DNA of 64,000 bases, taken from NCBI GenBank assembly GCA_903789375.1, contig CAIFEB010000002.1, positions 1 to 64,000 of the forward strand. The letters run 5' to 3'. A program made the position numbers and the translations under genes. The DNA is from an uncultured Eggerthellaceae bacterium (GTDB lineage Bacteria; Actinomycetota; Coriobacteriia; Coriobacteriales; Eggerthellaceae). Positions 45,131-51,903 of the stretch are shown here, one piece after another. Within the stretch, counting starts at the first letter, position 1, and the number at the start of each line of letters is the position of its first letter. Under the pieces are notes generated by a model, which was not told the DNA's origin, ran no database searches, and saw only the letters and a program-made list of their open reading frames with translations.

Positions 45131-46069
45131 TCACCTTCGGTCAGCATCGACAAAGCCATCCGACAAGGCGCTTGGCACGGTCACGACGGTACCCTTCGAC
45201 TTCTTCACTGTGTCGTACTGCATGAGCATACTGCGAAGTTTGATGGCCGCATCAGGATCACCGTACTTTTCGCCGGCTTCCTTGAGAATATCGGCTATCT
45301 CGTCCTCTACGCCTGCCACTGTCATGCGCGCATTCTTTTCACGTTCTGCCTGGGCCTCGAGAGACATCACATCCTGCAAGCTTTCAGGCAAGACGATGTC
45401 TCGCACCTTTACGGCGATGACGTCGATTCCCCAACCAGCCGTTTCCTTGGCGATATCATTCATAATTTCGCTATCGAGCTGATCTCGCCTAAGAGCGACT
45501 TCGGCGATCGATGAGCGACCCACCGCCTCGCGCATCGACGTCTGCGCCAAATAGAGCACTGCCGAATAGTAATCTTCCACTTCGGTGCTCGCCTCTTCAG
45601 CGTCGCGCACCACCCAAAACAGGACTGCATCGATGTTCACGGGGACCAAATCCGCTGTGAGCGTGCGCTCTGCATCAAACGGCGTAGCAATGACACGCTG
45701 GTCGATGCGTACCGTTCCGTATTCAACGACCGGAATAGTGAAGTACAGGCCAGGGCCGGCGATTCGGCTGATCTTACCGAATCTGAGGACAACGACGCGC
45801 TCCCATGCAAGAGCAATATGCACAGAGCTCGAGACAAGCAAGGCAGCCACTACAGCGGCAATGATCGACCAGATGTTCAGCGACTGCTGCGCCGCATAAC
45901 AGCATGCGAGGACGATGCAGCAAACCGCAACAAAGAGCACAGCATTAAAAGCTACGACACCATCCCGCGTTGTTCGCTGAGGAGTGAACCCCCTGCCCCC
46001 ATCCTCGTGAGTTTCATTGTGAGCTCCGCGTGTCTCCATCCTCTGCCGATTGTCCCCTTTGCTCACCAT
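45131..46069 (-). CDS. SPFH/band-7 (stomatin-like) membrane protein 1
   Basis: 312 aa. Two hydrophobic segments (about 40-60 and 65-85) anchor a band-7 domain that begins VVVLRFGKISRIAGPGLYFTIP and continues through VRIDQRVIATPF and VREAVG-like regions to VKVRDIVLPESLQDVMSLEAQAEREKNARM, the helix typical of stomatins. Such proteins form membrane oligomers that organise partner proteins. It lies 30 bp after the stand-alone NrfD-like gene and 45 bp before the GntR gene. A paralogue lies at 54693-55745. Its role next to a redox enzyme is unknown. AAAGGA precedes the ATG. Confidence 0.88.
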   Translation of the reverse strand: MVSKGDNRQRMETRGAHNETHEDGGRGFTPQRTTRDGVVAFNAVLFVAVCCIVLACCYAAQQSLNIWSIIAAVVAALLVSSSVHIALAWERVVVLRFGKISRIAGPGLYFTIPVVEYGTVRIDQRVIATPFDAERTLTADLVPVNIDAVLFWVVRDAEEASTEVEDYYSAVLYLAQTSMREAVGRSSIAEVALRRDQLDSEIMNDIAKETAGWGIDVIAVKVRDIVLPESLQDVMSLEAQAEREKNARMTVAGVEDEIADILKEAGEKYGDPDAAIKLRSMLMQYDTVKKSKGTVVTVPSALSDGFVDADRR

Positions 46070-46099
46070 TCATCCTTTCCGTTCGTTCGAAATCCGCCG

Positions 46100-46987
46100 T
46101 TACATAAAGGGCGCAACCAAAGCATGAACCGCTTGCGACGGATCGAATGCCGCAACGCCAACCACGCAGAACCGCAGCACCACACCACCCGTCAAAACGC
46201 AGGCAGCTGTGGCGAGGCAGAGCGTCGTGTGTCTGGGTGGCTTTATAAAGCCACCCAGAATCGGCGGCAGAAGCAATCCCACCGTCACGAATGCTGCCCA
46301 GAACCAAAGTGCATATGTCCCCGACGTAAGCGCCAGCCACGCATATCCGGCCCCCGATTTAACACACCAGAACAGCCACGCCGCCAGAGCAGCCGCTTCA
46401 CACGCAGCAGTGATTCGACCAGTACGGACAAGCCTTGCGACCAGCGGCATCGCACCATCGGACGCATCTACGAACGAATTGACGCCCAAAGCGCAAGCAA
46501 GTCCGCAGGTAAGAGAAGAGCATACAAACAGAACGGGGATCAGCGGCGTCTGCCACGCAACAACCGATGGCATGCTGCTCAGTAAAATTCCGGTATACGA
46601 CATGGCAACCACACCAGCAACGATGTTGAAAACGCAGACGCCATGAATGAAAACACACGACGCCTCAAGCCGATCGGACATCACGACTGCCGACGCGACG
46701 GCCGACCCCAACGCGCACGCCGCCAGAGCGATTGCGCCAACGGTAATCGCGGTGAATGCGGGTGACACGAGAATCTGCAACAGCCGATCGAATCGCCCAA
46801 GATCAACCGCAAGCATCGTTATGGCGACAAGCACCGTAAGAAGGCACAAAGGCCACGCAATATAACGGAACTTCGACGTTGCGAATGGCTTCCCGTGCTC
46901 TCTTAAAAGCTCGAGCACGCTCAAAACGACAAGCAGACCCGCCCCTGCTCCGCCAAGGAACAGATAGGCGACTACCATCTCATTCAT
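46100..46987 (-). CDS. Stand-alone NrfD-like membrane protein 1
   Basis: 295 aa with about eight or nine hydrophobic segments. The N-terminal AYLFLGGAGAGLLVVLSVLEL and the C-terminal LTGGVVLRFCVVGVAAFDPS are NrfD/PsrC family signatures. It has no dedicated FeS or catalytic partner; it heads a cassette with SPFH and GntR genes. A matching cassette lies at 54693-57178. It may sense quinone state. The start at 46987 is chosen for the family N-terminus; the ribosome site is weak. Confidence 0.82.
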   Translation of the reverse strand: MNEMVVAYLFLGGAGAGLLVVLSVLELLREHGKPFATSKFRYIAWPLCLLTVLVAITMLAVDLGRFDRLLQILVSPAFTAITVGAIALAACALGSAVASAVVMSDRLEASCVFIHGVCVFNIVAGVVAMSYTGILLSSMPSVVAWQTPLIPVLFVCSSLTCGLACALGVNSFVDASDGAMPLVARLVRTGRITAACEAAALAAWLFWCVKSGAGYAWLALTSGTYALWFWAAFVTVGLLLPPILGGFIKPPRHTTLCLATAACVLTGGVVLRFCVVGVAAFDPSQAVHALVAPFM

Positions 46988-47036
46988 CGAGCCACCGAGC
47001 ACAACGACACCCAATCGATTGCTGCCGACATGACGC

Positions 47037-47053
47037 AATGTATTATGACATTG
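47037..47053. promoter_or_regulatory. Candidate GntR operator upstream of stand-alone NrfD gene 1
   Basis: On the minus strand ATGTCATAATACATT, matching TTGTCATAGGACATT at 12 of 15 positions. It lies 50-66 bp upstream of the start codon, the same place as the block 2 site at 57230-57244. Confidence 0.55.
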
Positions 47054-47232
47054 ATTTTTCCTAGCTTCATCTATCAAAGCGCCGCCACTCGCCTTTTTCC
47101 TCGAAGCATCTGCGAATAGCGAAAGAATCACACTCGGGTAGACCAAGCCATTGGCAAGCGGAACGGCGGGCGCCTTTTCAGCCGCAGCATCGCATCGAGT
47201 GCACTTTCCCACCAACGACCGTCCCCCAAGCC

Positions 47233-47960
47233 CTAAAACGGGCAGGCGTCCGGAACACCGACCAACTCCGCCCAGCGCGCAGCAAGCAGCTTCGCGTACA
47301 GGTTGTGCTGAAGGCCATAGCAACCGAGCGCGTACCCGTCGTTGACCTCTACCAGCAGCGTACGGCCATCATCCGTCACGCCGAAATCCAAGGCGTATCC
47401 CGCCGGTGCGCTCATGTAACTGCGAACCGCCGCATCCACTACGCTGCCATCGATGCACGCATGCCAATCGCCCTGGTACGGTCGCACGTCGAGCACCGTT
47501 CCGTATCGGACAAAGCACCGCCATTCGGCAACGAAATCCACGGGGTCGCTGCAGTACACCCGCGGATTGTATCCGCTGGTACCGCATCCGACCAGGTCCT
47601 TTGTCCCCCGCACCACGACGCCGGTGAACCGCTTCTCGTCATCGATCGGTTTCACGAACACGGGCCATTCATCCGGACTGCAACTCACCTCGTCGATCGT
47701 GCTCGTCCGCACCCGCCGACCCAGAAAACCGGCGAGTTCTTCGGGATAATCGATCGGTTCAGGCCGAACGTCAAAGCGTGCAAGCGCGTGCTGCACAACG
47801 CCGAGCCCCCGATCACGACATCCTCGCGTCGGCTCGAAGCCAGCTCGTCCGCGTTGTTGAAGAGCACGCATTCGAGTCCCATTTCCGAAAATCCTTGATA
47901 GGCGTTGAAGAAATTGACGCCACCCGGAATGCCGTTTTTCGACTGGATGTACGGACGCAT
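47233..47960 (-). pseudogene. ATP-grasp domain protein, frameshifted
   Basis: The start at 47960 has GGAGGGGAG upstream and reads MRPYIQSKNGIPGGVNFFNA up to EDVVIGG. The frame then breaks at the CCCCC run 47806-47810. The other frame carries on with LGVVQHALARFDVRPEPIDYP, VFVKPIDD, EWRCFVRYG and LLVEVNDGYALG, an ATP-grasp core with the metal-binding E-x-N-D. One extra G on the coding strand would restore about 242 aa. Such proteins ligate or modify carboxylates or RNA ends. A shared promoter-like element lies about 90 bp upstream. Confidence 0.8.
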
Positions 47961-48016
47961 CGCGCTCCCCTCCCCGCTCCACCGCGATCGGCTGCAATCC
48001 CCCAGCATTATCGCAT

Positions 48017-48055
48017 GAACAATGCTGCCCGCGTGTCCCGCATGTGGGGCAGCTG
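48017..48055 (-). promoter_or_regulatory. Promoter-like element, weaker third copy
   Basis: On the minus strand: CAGCTGCCCC, then GCGGGACACGC, and GATAAT starting at position 44, in step with copies 1 and 2. Identity in the first 25 bases is lower (about 16-17 matches with copy 1). It is upstream of the ATP-grasp gene. Confidence 0.4.
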
Positions 48056-48088
48056 AGAAGGTTTCTGACCGGCACGCTCTCACCCAAA

Positions 48089-48197
48089 GTTCTCACTTGG
48101 TTTTTAGGCGCTCTCGCTCGGAATTCTCAGTTGGTTTTGTTCGAGCTCACTCGAATTCTCACTTGTTTGAGTGAACTCGCTCAAAGTTCTCACTCGG
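48089..48197. repeat. Four-unit tandem repeat, about 32 bp period
   Basis: TTCTCA-containing cores start at 48089, 48123, 48155 and 48186 (spacing 34, 32, 31). Between cores lie short inverted repeats such as TTCGAG-ctca-CTCGAA and TTTGAG-tgaactcg-CTCAAA. The array lies in the 352 bp gap 47961-48312, 116 bp before the start of the PNPOx-like gene. Confidence 0.7.
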
Positions 48198-48312
48198 ACC
48201 TATGCGCCACCCGATGGCGCATGCCATCCGGCACCGTCGCCCAATCGCTAAGCGCCGCCGTCGCACAAGCCTGCCATAATGAAGGCCCGAACCTCCCGAG
48301 AAAGGCTCCGCC

Positions 48313-48789
48313 ATGCGCAAAGCGAATCGCGAGATTACCGACTTCGACGAAATCGTCGGCGTGATGCAAGACTGCGACGTCTGCCGCCTGGCGCTCAACG
48401 GCCCCGACGACACGCCCTACATCGTTCCGCTGAACTTCGGGTTGGCCGTCGACGGCAACGCGGTCGCCCTGTATTTCCACAGCGCACTCGAAGGGCTGAA
48501 ACTCGACCTGATCAGACGCGATGGCCGCGCCGCGTTCGAGATGGACTGCAAGCACCAGCTTCTTCCCTCCGAGGAGGGATGCCGCTGCAGCTTCGCTTAC
48601 GAGTCCGTCATGGGCACCGGGACGATCAGCCTGGTCGACGGCGAAGAGAAGGTGCGCGGACTGGACCTCATCATGGCCCACTACCACCTGGGTGAAAACG
48701 CGCACTACAGCCCCGCCGTCGTCCAGCGGACCGCGGTGTACCGGCTGGACGTGAAGACGATCACCGGCAAGCGCAACGTGCCGAAGTAG
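48313..48789 (+). CDS. Pyridoxamine 5'-phosphate oxidase-family flavoprotein
   Basis: 158 aa split-barrel protein: an N-terminal regulatory-looking helix (ITDFDEIVGVMQDCDVCRLAL), PYIVPLNFGL strand, LYFHSALEGLKLDLIRRDGRAAFE with FMN-phosphate contacts, then YESVMGTGTISLV. Such small members include nitroimidazole-resistance (NimA-like) proteins and F420- or FMN-dependent reductases. GAAAGG precedes the ATG. A tandem repeat array lies upstream. Confidence 0.85.
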   Translation: MRKANREITDFDEIVGVMQDCDVCRLALNGPDDTPYIVPLNFGLAVDGNAVALYFHSALEGLKLDLIRRDGRAAFEMDCKHQLLPSEEGCRCSFAYESVMGTGTISLVDGEEKVRGLDLIMAHYHLGENAHYSPAVVQRTAVYRLDVKTITGKRNVPK

Positions 48790-48876
48790 GGCTGATCGAA
48801 TACGACGAATTGAGCCAACACCCGCAGGGAGTTCAGGCGCACCCGCAAAGTTCATCCGGCAAGCGCAGCGCAAGGC

Positions 48877-49134
48877 GTCGGCGGCGGCGTCAAGCATCTT
48901 GCCACTGCTCTGGATTTTGGACGGCCCGAAGCCGACGCGCGCATCGCGCTCGAAGTCGCCGACTATTTCCGTACGGGCAACGATGATGCACAAGACTTCG
49001 CGCGAAAGCTTATGGCAGTCCTGAAAAACTGGCGCGTTGCCGCCAAGCAGCAGGGCATTTCTGATGCCTCGATCAAGGCTATGGAGCCAACATTTCGCCA
49101 TGGCTTGGAAAATCTGCAGGGAGCGCTGAGGTAG
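48877..49134 (+). pseudogene. HipA-like toxin kinase, C-terminal remnant
   Basis: A 85-codon frame with no proper start reads KHLATALDFGRPEADARIA, VADYFRTGNDDAQDFARKLM and NWRVAAKQQGISDASIKAMEP before a TAG stop. This is the HipA C-terminal helical domain. The kinase domain and the HipB antitoxin are missing. It occupies the 443 bp gap 48790-49232, in which nothing else was recognised. Confidence 0.65.
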
Positions 49135-49232
49135 CGGACAGTCAGAGAGGCAAGCATGCCATAGCAGCATCGCAGGTCGCTGCAATGCTCCCCACGCGGA
49201 TTGCCGTGCGGAGCTCGCGACCAGCGTTTCCT

Positions 49233-49880
49233 CTACGCCAGTTCGAGCAGGGCTTTTGCGAGGGCGACCATGCCTGTGAAATAGCCGTTGGGAGCGGCTT
49301 CGTCAATCGCCGCGATGAACTTGTCGATCCATGCGAGGGGATGTTCCGAAGCGAACGCAGCCAGAGCGGCGCGCGCGGAACCTCCGTCCGCTGTGCCGGT
49401 TTCGCCGTCAGCGATGCGGCGAGCGAGCTCGCTTGCGTAGAGCAGCTCGATTCCCATGTGGTCCGCGTACTGATTGTTCTCGTTCGACATCGTAAGCCCC
49501 GCTTGCTGGAGCAGATGCTGCATCTGAACGGTCGCTCGGCCGAATCCCACGTCGACATGAGAGCCGTCGGGCGCGCCGTAGAACGTCTCCCACGGCGCCG
49601 CCGCCGGCTTCGGCGGGCCGACGAACAGCCTCGTGAACTCCACCGACACCTCGGTGACGAGGTCCGCCCCCTCTTCTGATCGCTTCTGAGCGGCTTCGGC
49701 GAACAAGCGCATGCTCGCAACCGCAGCCCGCACGGCGTCGTCGTCGAAATCGGGGAACGAATCCCAGAATTCGGGATGCAACCCCACGGTTTCGGTCTGA
49801 TTCATCGGAGTAAGCAACGAGTTGCCAGCGAAGGCAAGCGCCTGCGCGTAATCGAGCATGTCATCAGCGCCAAGAGGCAT
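49233..49880 (-). CDS. TorD-family chaperone, molybdoenzyme operon 2
   Basis: 215 aa. Paralogue of 39500-40111 with the shared core VSVEFTRLFVGPPKPAAAPW, then NQYADHMGIELLYASEL. It should serve the catalytic subunit encoded at 51904-54330. AAAGGA precedes the ATG at 49880. The gap to the anchor gene is 161 bp and holds a long hairpin, so its expression is probably lowered or separately set. Confidence 0.88.
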   Translation of the reverse strand: MPLGADDMLDYAQALAFAGNSLLTPMNQTETVGLHPEFWDSFPDFDDDAVRAAVASMRLFAEAAQKRSEEGADLVTEVSVEFTRLFVGPPKPAAAPWETFYGAPDGSHVDVGFGRATVQMQHLLQQAGLTMSNENNQYADHMGIELLYASELARRIADGETGTADGGSARAALAAFASEHPLAWIDKFIAAIDEAAPNGYFTGMVALAKALLELA

Positions 49881-49940
49881 GATTCGTCCTTTCAGTAAAG
49901 CACCCGAAGATCAAACCGAGCGTGCCGTATAAGCGAGCTC

Positions 49941-49987
49941 GCACGGTGCGCGCTCGACAGAGGGAGGGAACTCAGCGCGCACCGTGC
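49941..49987 (-). terminator. Hairpin between anchor and chaperone genes of operon 2
   Basis: A perfect 14 bp inverted repeat GCACGGTGCGCGCT / AGCGCGCACCGTGC with a 19-base loop. No T-run. It is comparable in position with hairpins at 3379-3407 and 40126-40148. Confidence 0.5.
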
Positions 49988-50041
49988 TATCGCATTGGCC
50001 GCGAGAACGCCGTCGCACGACGTCCTCGCAGAGAGTGGGTG

Positions 50042-51262
50042 TTAGACTGCCGCGCGGTTCGCCTCAGCGGGCTTCGCGGCATGAGCTTCGCCCGCAGCAC
50101 CCTGCGTCTGCGTGCGGCCCTTGATGAGGTACTGCGACAGCAGCGTGAACGCCAGCCCGCCCAACGCGAGCACGCCGATCACGATGACGACCTCAGGGAG
50201 CGTAGGCATATAGCTTCCGGTAAGAGCCCAGGTCGCCCGCCCGCCCGTTTGCGCAGCATGGGTGCCGAGCGAGATGCCGGGTGCGCCGTACATGTTGGGC
50301 TCGACGAACGACGTGAGGAGCAGCCAGCAGCGCTTGCAGAACACGCCGAACACCACGAGCAAGCTCGCCGTCACGACCAGGCCCGTGCTATTGCGGCGCT
50401 TCTGCCCCGCCAACAGCAGGAACGGAATCAGCAAGCCGCCAATCATCTCGAACCAGAAGAACGGAGCCGTCTCGCCGGTCGCCATGATGGCAAGCGCCTG
50501 CGCCTGCCCCGCGCCGGGGTAGGCCATGGTGAGAACCTCGCAGCCGATGAAGAACGCATCGACGGCGACGAACGTGGCCAGCAGCTTTCCGAGCATGTTC
50601 TGGAGCTTCACCGGGAACTCGGCGATGCCGGCGCGGTCGAGCGCAACCAGGCACACGATTAGAAGAGCCAGGCCGCTGTCGAGAGCCGACGCCACGAAGA
50701 TGGGCGCCATGATGGCGGTGTACCACTCGCGAGCAATCTGCAGGCCGAAGATCCACGCGGTCACGGAGTGCACCAGGATGGCGACGGGCAGGGCCACGTA
50801 AGAGAGCTTGCGCACCTTCTCCTCTGCGCCCTTCGAAATCCACACCAGGTCAAGAATGTTGATGACCAGGTAGCAGGTGATCACGCACATGTCCCACAGT
50901 AGGGGGCTCACGAAGTTCGGGCCGGTGAGGATGCGCCAGATGCGGACGATGCCGCCCAGGTCGATGAGGATGAACATGCCGGCCAGGCAGATGCACACCG
51001 TGGAACAGATGACGGCGGGCAGCGCGAGGGGCTTGAAGCTTTCGATGTTGAACACGTGGGCCGAACTCGCCACGATCAGGCCGCCTGCAGACAAGCCCAC
51101 GAACAGCATGAACATGATGATGTATGTGCCCCACGAGTTGACATTCGACATGCCCGTAACGCCCAGGCCGTTCACGAGCTGGTAGATCCAGGTACCCACG
51201 CCGATCGCGGCAAGCACCCCCAGAAGGATACAGATGCCCTTCGTCTTAGAAGTAAGCTGCAT
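50042..51262 (-). CDS. NrfD/PsrC-type membrane anchor, molybdoenzyme operon 2
   Basis: 406 aa, about nine or ten hydrophobic segments. Closely paralogous to 40182-41363 (shared MFMLFVGLSAGGLIVASSA, TGPNFVSPLLWD, PVAILVHSVTAWIFGLQIA). It exchanges electrons with menaquinol. It starts at 51262, 13 bp after the FeS subunit stop, with AGGGGAG upstream. The C-terminal tail (about 20 residues, Ala-rich) is longer than in the paralogue. Confidence 0.9.
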   Translation of the reverse strand: MQLTSKTKGICILLGVLAAIGVGTWIYQLVNGLGVTGMSNVNSWGTYIIMFMLFVGLSAGGLIVASSAHVFNIESFKPLALPAVICSTVCICLAGMFILIDLGGIVRIWRILTGPNFVSPLLWDMCVITCYLVINILDLVWISKGAEEKVRKLSYVALPVAILVHSVTAWIFGLQIAREWYTAIMAPIFVASALDSGLALLIVCLVALDRAGIAEFPVKLQNMLGKLLATFVAVDAFFIGCEVLTMAYPGAGQAQALAIMATGETAPFFWFEMIGGLLIPFLLLAGQKRRNSTGLVVTASLLVVFGVFCKRCWLLLTSFVEPNMYGAPGISLGTHAAQTGGRATWALTGSYMPTLPEVVIVIGVLALGGLAFTLLSQYLIKGRTQTQGAAGEAHAAKPAEANRAAV

Positions 51263-51275
51263 GATGGACACTCCC

Positions 51276-51893
51276 CTATTCAAGATAGAAGACCTGGGGC
51301 TTCGTGCCCATGTCTTCGAGAAGGATGCGGACGTTGTTCTTCGCGCGAAGCTTCGAGATCTCAGAGTTGGGATCGTCCAGGTCGCCGTACACGCGCGCTT
51401 CCATCGGGCAGCATTCGACGCACATGGGAACCTGGCCGTTGTCGGTACGCTCCTTGCACAGCGTGCACTTCTCCACCACGCCCTTGGAGCGCACGGGCAC
51501 GCGGGCGTCGCCGTAATTGAATCCAGGATCGCGGTCGGGCTCGTTCCAGTTGAACACGCGCACGTTGTATGGGCATGCAGCCATGCACATGCGGCAGCCG
51601 ATGCACTTGTCGTAATCGATTTCGACCCGGCCCATGTCGTCCTTGTAGGTAGCGCCCGTAGGGCACACCTTCTGGCAGGCCGGATTCTCGCAGTGCTGGC
51701 ACGCCAGCGGGATGGTGGTGCGGGAAATATTCGGATACGTACCCTCAACTCCGTCGCTGACCGCGGAGTTTTCCGTGATCACGCGGTTCCACAGCATGCC
51801 CATGGGAACGTTGTTCTGCATTTTGCACGCGTTGACGCAGGTATGGCAGCCCGTGCACCGGTGCAGGTTGATGGCAATCGCCAATTTTGTCAT
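51276..51893 (-). CDS. Four-cluster FeS subunit, molybdoenzyme operon 2
   Basis: 205 aa with cysteine groups CTGCHTCVNAC, CQHCENPACQKVCP, CIGCRMCMAACP and CTLCKER...CVECCP. Electron carrier between anchor and molybdenum subunit. A 165 bp stretch (51541-51705) differs from the paralogous stretch 41637-41801 at only four bases, far less than the flanks. AGGTGGG precedes the ATG; it lies 10 bp after the catalytic gene. Confidence 0.93.
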   Translation of the reverse strand: MTKLAIAINLHRCTGCHTCVNACKMQNNVPMGMLWNRVITENSAVSDGVEGTYPNISRTTIPLACQHCENPACQKVCPTGATYKDDMGRVEIDYDKCIGCRMCMAACPYNVRVFNWNEPDRDPGFNYGDARVPVRSKGVVEKCTLCKERTDNGQVPMCVECCPMEARVYGDLDDPNSEISKLRAKNNVRILLEDMGTKPQVFYLE

Positions 51894-51903
51894 GGTTGCC
51901 CAC

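Noticed and set aside
50042-51748. 568-codon reading of the operon 2 anchor gene
   Set aside because: The first 162 codons overlap the FeS-subunit gene in another frame and are Arg/Cys-rich nonsense; the start at 51262 has a good ribosome site and matches the paralogue.
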